This document shows, piece by piece, positions 37,494-47,333 of a stretch of DNA of 64,000 nt (positions are counted from its first letter, which is position 1; every line of letters starts with the position of its first letter). Below the pieces are notes generated by a model, which made no database searches, was not told the origin of the DNA, and worked only from the letters and a program-made list of their open reading frames with translations. The DNA is from CAVRAZ01 sp963719135 (lineage in GTDB: Bacteria; Pseudomonadota; Gammaproteobacteria; DSM-19610). Position numbers and translations under genes: made by a program. The stretch covers positions 1 to 64,000 of the forward strand of contig CAVRAZ010000006.1 of assembly GCA_963719135.1 (NCBI GenBank), given 5' to 3'.

Positions 37494-37497
37494 GCGC

Positions 37498-38673
37498 GTG
37501 GCCGAGATCGAATTGCGCAACGTCACCAAGCGCTTTGCCGGCGCGGCCGCCGTCAGCCGCGTCAGCTTTACCGTCCGCGACGGCGAATTTTTCGTCCTGG
37601 TGGGCCCCTCCGGCTGCGGCAAGTCCACGCTGCTGAACCTGATCGTGGGCCTGGAAGACGTCACCGAGGGCCAAATCCTGGTCGACGGCGAACGGGTCGA
37701 CGGGCTCGATCCGCAGCATCGCAACATGGCCATGGTGTTCCAGAGCTATGCCCTGTATCCGCACATGACCGTGCGCGAGAACATGGCCTTTCCGCTCAGG
37801 CTCGCGAAACTGGCGCGGGCCGAGATCGACCGGCGCGTGACGTCGGCGGCCGGCATACTCGGGCTGAACGATCTGCTCGACCGCAAACCGCGCGCGCTGT
37901 CCGGCGGCCAGCGCCAGCGGGTGGCCATGGGGCGCGCCATCGTACGCGAGCCGCGTGCGTTTCTGCTCGACGAGCCGCTGTCCAACCTTGATGCGAAGCT
38001 GCGGCTGCGCATGCGCGCCGAGATCGCACGCCTGCAACGCCGGCTCGGGACGACCACGGTCTATGTCACGCACGACCAGACCGAGGCGATGACGCTGGGC
38101 GACCGCATCGCCGTGCTCAACCAGGGCGAGGTCATGCAAATCGGTACGCCGCGCCAACTCTATGAACGGCCCGAGCACCTGTTCGTCGCCGGCTTCATCG
38201 GCTCGCCGGCCATGAACTTCCTGCCGGCGCGGCGGGCCGGGGGACGCCTCGAGCTGCCGGTCGGTTCGCTGGATCTTCCGGAGACTCTGCGGGCGCGGTT
38301 GGCCGCCACGGACGGTCCGCTGGTCGCCGGCTTCCGGCCGGAACATCTTCAAGTCGTCACCGGCCAGGCGTCGAAGGGTCTGAACTTCGAGGCGCAGGCT
38401 GACGTCGTCGAGTGGCTGGGCAACGATCTTGTCGTGTATTTCGCTGTGCCGGCAAGCGGATTCGACGTGGCCACGATGGCGCAGAGTCCGGCGCTGGACG
38501 CGGGCGACCGCGACCAGTGTTCGCTGGTCGCGCGCATTGCCCCGGACACCGACCTGAAGCAAGGCGAACGGGTGCGCCTGTGCCTGCAGCCTGACGATGT
38601 TGAGGTCTTTGACGCCGCCGGCGGCCGGAATCTGGGTCTCGACGCGGGTGGCGCGGACTCGCCGGGCCGATGA
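37498..38673 (+). CDS. Sugar ABC transporter ATPase (MalK/UgpC type)
   Basis: 391 aa from GTG 37498, 4 bp after the permease stop. Walker A GPSGCGKSTLLNLI, Q-loop FQSYALYPHMTV, ABC signature LSGGQRQRVAMGRA, Walker B AFLLDEPLSNLD and switch His in YVTHDQTEA are complete. After about residue 240 comes the TOBE/regulatory domain of the MalK class, which in E. coli can also bind regulators. It powers the importer. No sugar-specific enzyme or regulator gene lies in this operon, so its inducer is unknown. Confidence 0.95.
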   Translation: MAEIELRNVTKRFAGAAAVSRVSFTVRDGEFFVLVGPSGCGKSTLLNLIVGLEDVTEGQILVDGERVDGLDPQHRNMAMVFQSYALYPHMTVRENMAFPLRLAKLARAEIDRRVTSAAGILGLNDLLDRKPRALSGGQRQRVAMGRAIVREPRAFLLDEPLSNLDAKLRLRMRAEIARLQRRLGTTTVYVTHDQTEAMTLGDRIAVLNQGEVMQIGTPRQLYERPEHLFVAGFIGSPAMNFLPARRAGGRLELPVGSLDLPETLRARLAATDGPLVAGFRPEHLQVVTGQASKGLNFEAQADVVEWLGNDLVVYFAVPASGFDVATMAQSPALDAGDRDQCSLVARIAPDTDLKQGERVRLCLQPDDVEVFDAAGGRNLGLDAGGADSPGR

Positions 38674-38877
38674 CAATGCCGCGGCGCGGTCCCTCGTCGC
38701 CAAGTTCCAGCGCAATTCCCACACCAGCACTGTTCTGGAATTCGCAGGCCCCGCTGCTAGGCTAGAATTATCTGGTGCGGGCCCCGCCCCTGAAATCAGA
38801 GAACTGACGTGCGTCTGCCGCAGCAAGGCGGGTGCCCCCCCCGCAGTTCAAACCTTTTCCCCACGGAGGACCGCACA

Positions 38878-39456
38878 GTGAGCAAGGTACTGGAAGACGT
38901 ATTGAATGCCAACGAGGCGTATGCCGGCGCTTTCGACAAGGGCGATCTTGCCATGGCGCCGGCGCGGCGCTTGGCCATACTGACCTGTATGGACGCGCGT
39001 CTGGACCCGGCACGCTTCGCCGGACTGGCCGAGGGAGACGCCCACGTCATCCGCAACGCCGGCGGGCGGGCGGGCGATGACGCGATTCGTTCGCTGGTCA
39101 TTTCCTACAAGCTGCTCGGCACGCGCGAATGGTTCGTGATCCACCATACCCATTGCGGCATGGAGACCTTTTCCGATGAAACGATGCGCAAGCTGCTCAA
39201 ACACAGCCTGGCGACCGCAACGCTTGACAAGAATGGCTGGCGCGACACCGGCACGGGACCCGGCTCGCCCGAGGGCGACTTCATCGACTGGCTGACCATC
39301 GAGGACCAGCGCGAAGCGGTGATTGAAGACGTTCAGCGCATTCGCTCGCACCCGCTGGTGCCGCACGACATACCGATCTACGGATTCATCTATGACGTGA
39401 CTTCCGGCCGCCTCATGGAAGTTCCCGAAGCCACGGAACTGGGCAAAGCCGCATAA
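38878..39456 (+). CDS. Beta-type carbonic anhydrase
   Basis: 192 aa from GTG 38878; GGAGGA 8 nt upstream decides this start. Zinc ligands are C37 (CMDARLD), H90 and C93 (HHTHCGM). The catalytic Asp39-Arg41 dyad is present. It interconverts CO2 and bicarbonate. The short length matches the compact carbonic anhydrases common in bacteria. No alpha-carboxysome or carboxylase gene is adjacent, but pckA, which uses bicarbonate in reverse, is 5 kb upstream. It is convergent with the second RND operon. Confidence 0.92.
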   Translation: MSKVLEDVLNANEAYAGAFDKGDLAMAPARRLAILTCMDARLDPARFAGLAEGDAHVIRNAGGRAGDDAIRSLVISYKLLGTREWFVIHHTHCGMETFSDETMRKLLKHSLATATLDKNGWRDTGTGPGSPEGDFIDWLTIEDQREAVIEDVQRIRSHPLVPHDIPIYGFIYDVTSGRLMEVPEATELGKAA

Positions 39457-39476
39457 CAACACGCCAATCAAGGGGC

Positions 39477-39503
39477 GGCACCCTGTCGAGGCAAAAGGGT
39501 GCC
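39477..39503. terminator. Hairpin between convergent genes, weak terminator candidate
   Basis: GGCACCCT (39477-39484) pairs with AGGGTGCC (39496-39503) across an 11-nt loop, between the carbonic anhydrase stop and the RND stop. No U-tract follows on either strand (minus strand reads GCCCCTTG), so termination would be poor or factor-dependent. Confidence 0.35.
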
Positions 39504-39620
39504 GACCTCTTCCATCTCAACACCGCATCGCAGGCGCGGCGGACCGGCGGCCGACAGCGCTTGGCAATCGACTGCGTCGGACGCACACACCCGGTTGCGA
39601 CATCCACACGGGGCCAACGG

Positions 39621-42600
39621 CTACTGGCGCTCCCGTTCCGCCGGCGGATGGCCGGGCGGCGCGCCTTTCACGCGACCGACCCAGCGATAGACCAGCGGCA
39701 TGACGATCACCACCAGCGGAATCTGCACCAGCAAGCCCGAAATGATGGCCACCGCAAGCGGTTGCTGCATGGAGGAACCCTGGCCCAGCGCAAGCGCCAG
39801 CGGCAGCAGCGCGAGGATGGTCGCCAGCGTGGTCATGGCAATGGGGCGCATGCGGTTGCTGCCGGCCAGGATCAGCGCCTCCTGCCGGTCGGTACCGCGG
39901 CGCAGCAATTCCTGGTACTCGGAAAAATAGAAGACGGAAACCTCGGTGACGATGCCGACGATCATCGTCATGCCCATCATCGCGGAAATGTTCAGTTCGA
40001 TATCGGTCACCCACAATCCCACGAACACGGCGCCCATCGCCAGCAGCGGCAGGCTCATGATCGCCAGCGCAACCGCAAAGTCCTCGTACAGAAACAGCAG
40101 CAGCAGAAACACCAGGGCCATTGCGGCGGCAGCCACCGCGATCAGGCCGTGAAATGCAATCTGCTGCTGTTTGTACAAGCCGCCCAGCCGGTAGTACATG
40201 CCTTCGGGCAGCAACCCGGGTTTCGCCAGGACGCTTCTGACGGCGCCGATGGTGGAACCCAGATCGCGTCCGCTGATCCGGCCGGTAACCGCAACCATGC
40301 GTTTGAGGTTGTCGCGGGTGATCTGCGGCTGACCGGTTTCCACCGTCACCGTCGCGATGCGTTGCAGCGGAAACTGGTGTCCGTCGGGCGCGCGCAGCCG
40401 CATCTTGTCGATGTCGCTGATCCGGTCACGCACCTGGGCCGGCACCCACACGCGAACGCCCACCAGTTTGACGGCTTCCTGCACCTGCGTGGTAACCAGT
40501 CCGTTGAACCAGGCGTCGAGCTGGCGCGTCACCGTATTGGTGTCGACGCCTTCGAGCGCGGCCTTGTCGCGGTCGACAACGATGTTGATGCCGTCACCGG
40601 CCAGCACGATGCCGTCGATCACGTCGACGATACCCGGAATGCGACGGATGGCGTCGGCCACCCGCGGCGCGGACGTCAGCAGCGCGTCGGCGCTGTCGCT
40701 GTACAGTTTGATTTCGACCGGCTGCGGCACCGCGGTCAGGTCGCCGATCACGTCTTCCATCAAGAGCGCCATTTCCACGTCCAGTCCCGGCACCTGCGTT
40801 TCGACCCGCTCGCGGACTTCATCCATCACCTGGTCGATCGGCGCGCGCGGGAACGGTTTCAGCCGGACAAAGAAATCGCCTTCATTGGCTTCGGTGAGGC
40901 CGCCGCCCAGTTGTGCGCCGGTGCGCCGCGAATAGGTTTCCACCGCCGGGTTCTGCTGCAGAATCGCCTCGACCTGGAGCAGCAGCCGGTCGGTTTCGGT
41001 CAGCGACGTACCGGCGGCGGCGCGGTAGTCGAGTATGAAGCCGCCTTCGTCCATGTGCGGCATGAAACCCGAACCCACCCGCTGCCAGGCGATCCCGCTC
41101 AGCACAACCAGCGGAAGCAGCGCCGCCGGCAACAGCAGCGGCGAGCGGATCAGACGCTGCATCGTACGTTGATAGCCCTGCTGCAGCCGTCTGAACAGCG
41201 GGCCGGCGTCTTCCCGTTCCCTATCGCGGTCGTGCAGCAGATGTTCCGCCAGCAGCGGCACCGCCAGCCAGGCCACCACAAAGGAAAAGAACAGGCTGCT
41301 GGCCATGGTCAGCGACAGCGCCTTGAAAAAGGCGCCGGTCACGCCGCCCAGAAACGCCAGTGGCGCGAAGATGACGATGGTGGCGGCCGACGAGCCGGCC
41401 AGCGGCGGCGTAAACTCGATGGCCGCCTCGCGCACGGTGAGAGCCAGATCGCCGCGGCGCTCGCGCAGGCGCCGCATGATGTGTTCGATCATGACGATGG
41501 CGTCATCGACGACCAGACCCACGGCCGCGGCCATGCCGCCCAGGGTCATGATGTTGAAACTCATGTTCAGCACCGCCAGCAGCAGAACGGTGCTGGCCAG
41601 CACGGCGGGCACGACCAGCATCGCCACCAGCATGATCTTGAGACTGCGCAGGAACAGGAACAGCACCAGCGCGGCGAGCACGACGCCGATGCCGATGGCG
41701 TCGCGCACGCTCGCGGCCGACGCGACGATCAGTTGGCTCTGGTCGTACCAGTTGGCGATCCGCACCCCCTTGGGCAGCCTGTCGCGGTAGGCCTGCAGTT
41801 GCCGCTTGACCGCGTCGACGATCTGCACCGTGTTGCCGCCGGGCTGCTGGTAGATCTGCAGCAGCACGCAGTCGCGGCCGTCCGCAGTGACCCGCAGCCA
41901 CTGCGGAACGGTCGAGGTGTAGACCCGGGCGATGTCTTCGAGCCGCACCAGACCGTCGTCGCCGCTGCGCAGGACCGTGTCATCGATGGCCCGCAGCGAC
42001 TGGATGCGCGTGTCGGACAGCAGCAGATACAGCGTGTAACGGTCCTCCAGGCGCCCGACCGCCTGCAGCACGTTGCTGGCCGAGAGCGCGTCCGCCACGT
42101 CGCTGAACGTCAGACCGTAGGCGGCCAGCCGGGCCGGGTCGACTTCCACCCGGTATTCCGCCTGTTGTCCGCCCATGACCTCGGCCTTCGCGACGCCGTC
42201 GATCGACGACAGCAGCGGCACCAGTTGGTAGCTGGCCAGATCGCGCAACTGCACCAGCGACTCGCTGTCCGACGTCAGGCTGTAGGCCGCCACGGGAAAC
42301 ACGGTCGGGTCCATGCGCCGCACGGTGAAGCGGGTGCCGGCGGGCAGATTCGCCAACACCTGGTTGACGGCCGATTCCACCTGCAGCATGGCCGCCACCA
42401 TGTCGCCGCCCCAGCCGAAGTTGATCGACAGTTCGGCGCTGCCGCGGCTGGTGGTGGAACGCAGGCCGACCACGCCCGGCACCGAACGCACCGCCGTCTC
42501 CACCGGTTGCGTGACGGCGATCATCATCTGGTCGGCGGGCCGGTCGCCGGCTTCGAGTGCAACCACGACACGCGGAAAATCGACCTGCGGAAACAGCGCC

Positions 42601-42701
42601 ACCGGCAGCTTCAGGCCGACGCCGATGCCGCCGAGCGCGAGCAGCACGATCAGGAGCAGAATCGAGCGGCGGTGCGCCGCCGCCCAGTGAGCGACATCCA
42701 C
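39621..42701 (-). CDS. RND efflux permease (second tripartite system)
   Basis: 1026 aa. GTG 42701 shares one base with the adaptor stop (TAGTG). Twelve-helix RND permease; the first helix is SILLLIVLLALGGIGVGLKL, followed by PVALFPQVDFPRVVV. The TM4 proton-relay pair is in VGLVVDDAIVMIEHIMRR. Porter segments differ strongly from the MdtB/C proteins at 19647-25846, so this is not a recent duplicate. I see no clear methionine-rich metal pathway of the CusA type, so drugs or metabolites are more likely than copper. Operon order OMF-adaptor-pump on the minus strand. Confidence 0.92.
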   Translation of the reverse strand: MDVAHWAAAHRRSILLLIVLLALGGIGVGLKLPVALFPQVDFPRVVVALEAGDRPADQMMIAVTQPVETAVRSVPGVVGLRSTTSRGSAELSINFGWGGDMVAAMLQVESAVNQVLANLPAGTRFTVRRMDPTVFPVAAYSLTSDSESLVQLRDLASYQLVPLLSSIDGVAKAEVMGGQQAEYRVEVDPARLAAYGLTFSDVADALSASNVLQAVGRLEDRYTLYLLLSDTRIQSLRAIDDTVLRSGDDGLVRLEDIARVYTSTVPQWLRVTADGRDCVLLQIYQQPGGNTVQIVDAVKRQLQAYRDRLPKGVRIANWYDQSQLIVASAASVRDAIGIGVVLAALVLFLFLRSLKIMLVAMLVVPAVLASTVLLLAVLNMSFNIMTLGGMAAAVGLVVDDAIVMIEHIMRRLRERRGDLALTVREAAIEFTPPLAGSSAATIVIFAPLAFLGGVTGAFFKALSLTMASSLFFSFVVAWLAVPLLAEHLLHDRDREREDAGPLFRRLQQGYQRTMQRLIRSPLLLPAALLPLVVLSGIAWQRVGSGFMPHMDEGGFILDYRAAAGTSLTETDRLLLQVEAILQQNPAVETYSRRTGAQLGGGLTEANEGDFFVRLKPFPRAPIDQVMDEVRERVETQVPGLDVEMALLMEDVIGDLTAVPQPVEIKLYSDSADALLTSAPRVADAIRRIPGIVDVIDGIVLAGDGINIVVDRDKAALEGVDTNTVTRQLDAWFNGLVTTQVQEAVKLVGVRVWVPAQVRDRISDIDKMRLRAPDGHQFPLQRIATVTVETGQPQITRDNLKRMVAVTGRISGRDLGSTIGAVRSVLAKPGLLPEGMYYRLGGLYKQQQIAFHGLIAVAAAAMALVFLLLLFLYEDFAVALAIMSLPLLAMGAVFVGLWVTDIELNISAMMGMTMIVGIVTEVSVFYFSEYQELLRRGTDRQEALILAGSNRMRPIAMTTLATILALLPLALALGQGSSMQQPLAVAIISGLLVQIPLVVIVMPLVYRWVGRVKGAPPGHPPAERERQ

Positions 42702-43750
42702 TAGGGCGCTTCCCGGACAGCCATGCCGTCCTCCAGTTCGTGGTTGCCGCTGGTCACGACCCGATCGCCGGCGGCGACGTCGCCGCTGATCTCCACCCAC
42801 CGATCGGTTTCGGTCCCGACCCGAACGCCGACGCGCTTCGCCTTGCCGCCGGCGACGGTAAACAGATAGCCCTCGTCGCCGTCGCCGAGCACGGCGCTGC
42901 GCGGCACGACCAGCGCGGGGTGCGAAGCCAGGTGAATGCTGCCCAGAATGCGGCTGCCCAGCACCAGCCGGTCGACCTGCTTTTCGGGAATCGGCGCCAG
43001 CACTTCGACCAGGTGGGTGCCGGGGTCCACCATGGCGTGCACTTCCCTGACCTCGCTCTCGACGTGCACGTCGGGCACGAACACCGAGCGGATGGTCACC
43101 GGCGTGCCGGGAGTGATCCGATTCAGATCCTCCGGCTCCACGCCGAGGCGCGCGATCAGGCGCTGCTCCGCCGCGATCAGCATGGCCGTGGTATCCGCCT
43201 GCACGCGCTCACCCTGGGACACATCCAGCCGCGTGACGATGCCGTCGCGCGGGGCGCGCAGCGTTTCCTCGACGACGTCCATGCCGCGCTGCTTGAGCGC
43301 ATTCAGGCCGGCCTGCGCATCGTTCAGAGTCCTGGCCGCGGCGTCGACCTCGGCGTGCGTCGCCAACTGGCCGGCCAGCAGCCGCTGCTGACGTTCCAAT
43401 TCGCGGCGCGCATAATCCACCGCGCTCTGCGCCTGCAGATACTGCATGCGCGCGTCCGGGGCCGTGACCACGTCCAACAGTTGATCGCCGCTCCTGACCC
43501 GTTGTCCCAGCCGCACCCAGACGCGGTCGATGAGGCCGGCGTGCGGCAGCGACAGGCTCAGCACCTGGTCGGGGTCCGGGTCCAGCATCCCGTAGGCGGT
43601 CACCGTTGCAGAAATTTCCCGCTTCTCCACCGGCGCCGTGGTGACCAGGACGCTGGGCTCGTCCGCCGCGCTTCGGCCGGACACCGTGAAACCGGGAATC
43701 AAGCCCAGCACCAGCAGGGCGACGGCGCGGACCGGAGGGTAGAATTTCAT
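42701..43750 (-). CDS. RND periplasmic adaptor (HlyD family)
   Basis: 349 aa. The N-terminal hydrophobic segment (AVALLVLGLIPGFTVSG) is a signal peptide or anchor without lipobox. The lipoyl half motif LSLPHAGLIDRVWVRLGQRVRSGDQLLDV and second half LRAPRDGIVTRLDVSQGERVQ flank a helical hairpin of about 70 residues. It links the permease to the outer-membrane factor. ATG 43750 overlaps the outer-membrane gene's stop as ATGA. Confidence 0.92.
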   Translation of the reverse strand: MKFYPPVRAVALLVLGLIPGFTVSGRSAADEPSVLVTTAPVEKREISATVTAYGMLDPDPDQVLSLSLPHAGLIDRVWVRLGQRVRSGDQLLDVVTAPDARMQYLQAQSAVDYARRELERQQRLLAGQLATHAEVDAAARTLNDAQAGLNALKQRGMDVVEETLRAPRDGIVTRLDVSQGERVQADTTAMLIAAEQRLIARLGVEPEDLNRITPGTPVTIRSVFVPDVHVESEVREVHAMVDPGTHLVEVLAPIPEKQVDRLVLGSRILGSIHLASHPALVVPRSAVLGDGDEGYLFTVAGGKAKRVGVRVGTETDRWVEISGDVAAGDRVVTSGNHELEDGMAVREAP

Positions 43751-45174
43751 GGCGATCTCTCCCCCGGTTCGGGCGCCGGCGACAGTGAATGGTCAGGGTA
43801 GCCTGGCAGCGCCAGCAAGGCTTCCAGGGCGATACGGTTCTCCCAGCCGGCCTGCACCAGGCTGAGTTGTTCCAGCCGCTTGTTGACCCAGGTGGATTCC
43901 ATGTTGAGAAACGTCAGCGCGCCGATGTCGCCCTGCGCGTAGGCTGTGCGCGCGCGCTCCACCAGCGTCTGGAGCCGCGGCAGGTAGATCGCGAGTCCGG
44001 CCTGCTGGCGGCGGATGATGTCCTGCAATTCGAGCAGGCGATCGACGTCGGTCTCGGTCTGCGCAATGCGCGCCCGGTAGGCCTCGCCCAGTTGTTCGCG
44101 CGTGGCGCGCTCGATGGCGATGTTGCCGCGGTTGCCGCCGAAGAGCGGCAGGTCGAGCGTCACGCTCAGGCCGGTGGTCTTGACATCGCCCGTATCGCGC
44201 GCCCGGTTGACACTGATGCCGAGCGAGGGGAACTGCGCCAGTACGGCCGCCCTCACCCGCGCTTCCTGGCTGGCGTACCCGGCGCGCAGCGCCAGCAGGT
44301 CCGGCCGCCGCTGCGACAGTGTCGCGAGCCGCGCACGCAGGGTGTCGGCGGGCAGCGGCGGCACCGACGGCAGCGGTGTGAGTTCGACGGCCGCGTCGGG
44401 GCGCAGACCCAGCAGCAGATTGAAGTCGTGGCGCGTCTGATTGTGCGTCTGCTCGAGCTGACTGATCTGGCTCAACGTGTCGACCAGCGCGGTCAGGTCC
44501 GTGCCGTTGACGTCCAGCGTAAGATCGCCCTTGGCCAGTCCGGCGGCGGACTGCGCATAGCGCTCCTGGTAGTGGGCGAACATTTGGTGCAGCAACGCCA
44601 GCCGCTGCGCCTCCAGCGCCAGCGCCACGGCGAGCGTGCGCGCCTGCTGGATGACCTGCCACTCCTGCCACAGCAGATCGAGGCGCACCTGGCGCTGGGC
44701 CTCGCTTTCGGCGTCGATGCGCGCCTGGCGCGTGATCAAAGGGATGAGGTCGTAGCCCAGGCCCAGCGACCAGGCGTCGACCAGACCCGCGGTGCTGCCC
44801 GTCGGCTTGTCGAAACCGGCACTGAGCTGCGGGTCCGGCAACAGCCCGGCGGCGAAGACCTGGGCGCCGGCGACCCGCAGGCGCGCGCGTTCGGCCTTCA
44901 GATCGGGGTTGTTGAGAACCGCGAGGATGCCCACTTCGTCGAGGTCGAGACCGTCGGCGACATTGAATTCGCGCCGTTCGGCCGGCCCGCCCGATACCGC
45001 CGGCGCTTCGCTGCGCAGCGTTGCAACGCCGGCCGCCAGCGGGGGGCTGTCGTCGAGAGGATGCGGCCGATAGGTGGCGCAGCCGCTGAGCAGCAGGCCG
45101 GCGGCAATGCCCGGCAACAAACGTCGCGCCTTGCGGACGCAAGGATCGCCACGCGCAGGCCGTGCAGTCACCAT
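43747..45174 (-). CDS. Outer-membrane efflux protein (TolC/CzcC-like lipoprotein)
   Basis: 475 aa. Lipobox LLLSGCATY lies at about residue 27-31, so the protein is a lipidated channel. Long amphipathic helices (LRARLATLSQRRPDLLALRAG and related) belong to two OEP repeats. First gene of the three-gene operon, so it is upstream of its adaptor and pump, as in CzcCBA-type order. A GTG start at about 45138 (VRKARRLLPG) is an alternative that would give a shorter signal peptide. Confidence 0.9.
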   Translation of the reverse strand: MVTARPARGDPCVRKARRLLPGIAAGLLLSGCATYRPHPLDDSPPLAAGVATLRSEAPAVSGGPAERREFNVADGLDLDEVGILAVLNNPDLKAERARLRVAGAQVFAAGLLPDPQLSAGFDKPTGSTAGLVDAWSLGLGYDLIPLITRQARIDAESEAQRQVRLDLLWQEWQVIQQARTLAVALALEAQRLALLHQMFAHYQERYAQSAAGLAKGDLTLDVNGTDLTALVDTLSQISQLEQTHNQTRHDFNLLLGLRPDAAVELTPLPSVPPLPADTLRARLATLSQRRPDLLALRAGYASQEARVRAAVLAQFPSLGISVNRARDTGDVKTTGLSVTLDLPLFGGNRGNIAIERATREQLGEAYRARIAQTETDVDRLLELQDIIRRQQAGLAIYLPRLQTLVERARTAYAQGDIGALTFLNMESTWVNKRLEQLSLVQAGWENRIALEALLALPGYPDHSLSPAPEPGERSP

Positions 45175-45404
45175 TCGGTTTGTCGCTCCGGACTTTCAGT
45201 CACCACCGTCGTCTGCAGCCGCCGGCTGCCACCACGTCGTTCTGCCGCATTGACACCGGTCAATCGTTCCGCGGCAGCTTGAAATTGTGTCACATCGCCC
45301 CAAGCAACGACACAGCGCGGTCGACGGCGCGACCGGTGAATGCATTACAATCTGGTAATCTTGAGACAAACTGTCCGCAAGGTTGAGGCGGTAGCCTGAG
45401 CCCT

Positions 45405-46079
45405 ATGAAACCCCATGAATCGACTTCCTTCGCCACGCCGGTCGCAACGCAGGACAGCGGAAGGCCGCGGGCACGCGGACATAGAATGATACAATCGCTG
45501 GTGCGGCGCAGCCTCGTCGCACTGACCATCCTGACCGGCGTGGTGCTCACCCCGCTGACTACCCGCTGGCCGGAGTCCGGTGCGCTGGTGCGCGACCTTG
45601 TGGTCATGCTCGGCACCTTGCTGATCTGCGCCGGTGCGGCGATCCGGTTGTGGGCCGGACTTTATATCGGCGGACACAAGGAACGCCGCCTCGTGACCGA
45701 AGGCCCCTACAGTTGTGTGCGCAACCCGCTCTATCTCGGCAACCTGCTGGCTGCCGGCGGCATTGCCGCGCTTACCGGGTCACCCGTCATTGCCGCGGTC
45801 ACGGTTGGCGCCACAATCACCCTCTATCTCGTCACCATCCGCCAGGAGGAACGCAAGTTGCGCCCCATCTTCGGCGCGGGTTACGCCGCCTATCTGCGCC
45901 AAGTGCCCGCATTGCTGCCGAGCCCGGCGCGTTGCCTGCGACTGATCCGGGACGATACACCCTGCACCATCAGCCATCGCAGCCTTGCACGCGAGCTGCC
46001 CCGCTGCGGCGGCTTGCTGGCGCTCGGTCTCTTCGCTTTTCTGCTGACGCTGGCCGCGCCGATGATCTCCGGCGGCTGA
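45405..46079 (+). CDS. Isoprenylcysteine carboxyl methyltransferase-like membrane protein
   Basis: 224 aa from ATG 45405, or 197 aa from ATG 45486 (MIQSLVRRSL), which I consider as likely. Several membrane helices precede the catalytic-site motif VTEGPYSCVRNPLYLGNLL and EERKLRPIFGAGYAAYLRQVP, the ICMT/PEMT signature for SAM binding. Bacterial members are thought to methylate phospholipids or small hydrophobic molecules; the substrate is unknown. It is divergent from the second efflux operon across 230 bp, which contains TACAAT at about 45348 as a possible -10. Confidence 0.8.
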   Translation: MKPHESTSFATPVATQDSGRPRARGHRMIQSLVRRSLVALTILTGVVLTPLTTRWPESGALVRDLVVMLGTLLICAGAAIRLWAGLYIGGHKERRLVTEGPYSCVRNPLYLGNLLAAGGIAALTGSPVIAAVTVGATITLYLVTIRQEERKLRPIFGAGYAAYLRQVPALLPSPARCLRLIRDDTPCTISHRSLARELPRCGGLLALGLFAFLLTLAAPMISGG

Positions 46080-46426
46080 CGGGAGTCCCGCGCGATCCGT
46101 TCGATAAGATCAGAGTCCGGCATGATCGCCTGACGATCGTGCCGCGCGAAGGTTTTTCAAGAACCCACAGCCCGCATTTCTCACCGGGTTTCGTGGCGAG
46201 GCGGTGTCAGGTCGTGTGATGCCAGGCGTTCGTGACCGAGGGTGAGCTGCGTCCATTAGCGAACGCCCGCGGCAGGATGCCCGGGCCGGACTTTGAGCGA
46301 AGCAGGACAGCGAAGCTCAAAGGCGCCGGCGTCGCTGACACTACGTCGAGCAGCCCGACCGAGCGAACGCCTGGCAGCGCGCGGCATGTCGCCGTCGCAG
46401 CAGGAACGCGGGTAGAGAATTGCGGG
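46080..46426. other. 347-bp intergenic region with no recognised feature
   Basis: Located between two convergent genes. Apparent reading frames here are low-complexity and continue the hslO antisense frames. I see no hairpin with a U-tract, tRNA or repeat element. Confidence 0.5.
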
Positions 46427-47308
46427 CTAGTGCCGCGTCGCCGGCACGTCCGGCTGGTCGGCGGCGGCAAACAGCCCCTCGGCGTCGACCGCGTCGAAGG
46501 CATATTCCTGGTTGCAGAACTCGCAGTTGACCTGCACCCGGCCCTGTTCGGCGAGGATGGACTGCACCTCCGCGTAACCCAGACCGCGCAATACCGTTTC
46601 GATGCGCTCCCTCGAACAGGTGCAGCGGAAGCTGAAAGGTTCCGGCTCGAACAGGCGCAGGTCCTCGTCGTGGTACAGGCGATACAGCAGATCGCGCGCA
46701 TCGAGGTCGAGCAGTTCCCCCTCGGTGATGGTCTCGCCCAGGTGCACATCGCGGTTCCAGGCGTCGGTGTCGTCGGTGGCGCGCGGCAGTTGCTGCAACA
46801 GCATGCCGCTGGCGCGCTGTTCGCTGGCCGCCAGCCAGAGCCGCGTGGCCAGTTGTTCCGAGGTCTCGAAATAGTGCTCCAGCGAATCAGCCAGGCTTGC
46901 GCCTTCGACGGCGACGATGCCCTGGTAGCGTTCGCCGCCTTCGCCGGGATCGATGGTCAGCGAGATGCGCGCGGAACCGACGAGCTGATCGAAGCGCTCC
47001 GGCAGCTCTACATCCGGCTGCCAGTGCGCCAGTCCGCGCAGCGTGCGGTCGGCGCCGGCCTGCACCAGCACCAGCGACACCGGGCCGTCGCCCTGCAACT
47101 GGAAGTGCAGCGAACCGGAAATCTTGATCGTCGCCGACAGCAGCGCGGTCGCCGCGAACGCCTGGCCGAGCAGCGCTCGGACCGGCGCCGGATAGTCGTG
47201 ACGATGCAGCACCGCCTGCCAGCTCGCGTCCAGGTGCACCAGCTCGCCGCGCACGTCGGTGCGTTCGAAAATAAACCGGTGCAGGCAATCGCGGTCGCGC
47301 GTGCTCAT
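46427..47308 (-). CDS. hslO: Redox-regulated chaperone Hsp33
   Basis: 293 aa. The N-terminal domain begins CLHRFIFERTDVRGELVHLDASW. The redox switch near the C-terminus keeps the four zinc cysteines: CTCSRE (C-x-C) and CEFCNQEY (C-x-x-C). On oxidation zinc is lost, the linker unfolds and the chaperone holds unfolding proteins. The spacing of about 30 residues between the two Cys pairs is normal. It sits 25 bp upstream of the gatB end, but is transcribed on its own or with gatB read-through. Confidence 0.95.
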   Translation of the reverse strand: MSTRDRDCLHRFIFERTDVRGELVHLDASWQAVLHRHDYPAPVRALLGQAFAATALLSATIKISGSLHFQLQGDGPVSLVLVQAGADRTLRGLAHWQPDVELPERFDQLVGSARISLTIDPGEGGERYQGIVAVEGASLADSLEHYFETSEQLATRLWLAASEQRASGMLLQQLPRATDDTDAWNRDVHLGETITEGELLDLDARDLLYRLYHDEDLRLFEPEPFSFRCTCSRERIETVLRGLGYAEVQSILAEQGRVQVNCEFCNQEYAFDAVDAEGLFAAADQPDVPATRH

Positions 47309-47333
47309 TTCCGTTCTCCGGCAGCGTGCGCCC

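Noticed and set aside
39621..42701. CusA/CzcA heavy-metal RND pump
   Set aside because: Operon order is similar, but I see no metal-binding methionine or acidic motif set in the permease, and no metal regulator or chaperone is nearby.
46207..46749. 180-codon minus-strand frame near hslO
   Set aside because: Most of it overlaps the hslO 3' half in another frame, and the remainder is low-complexity intergenic sequence.
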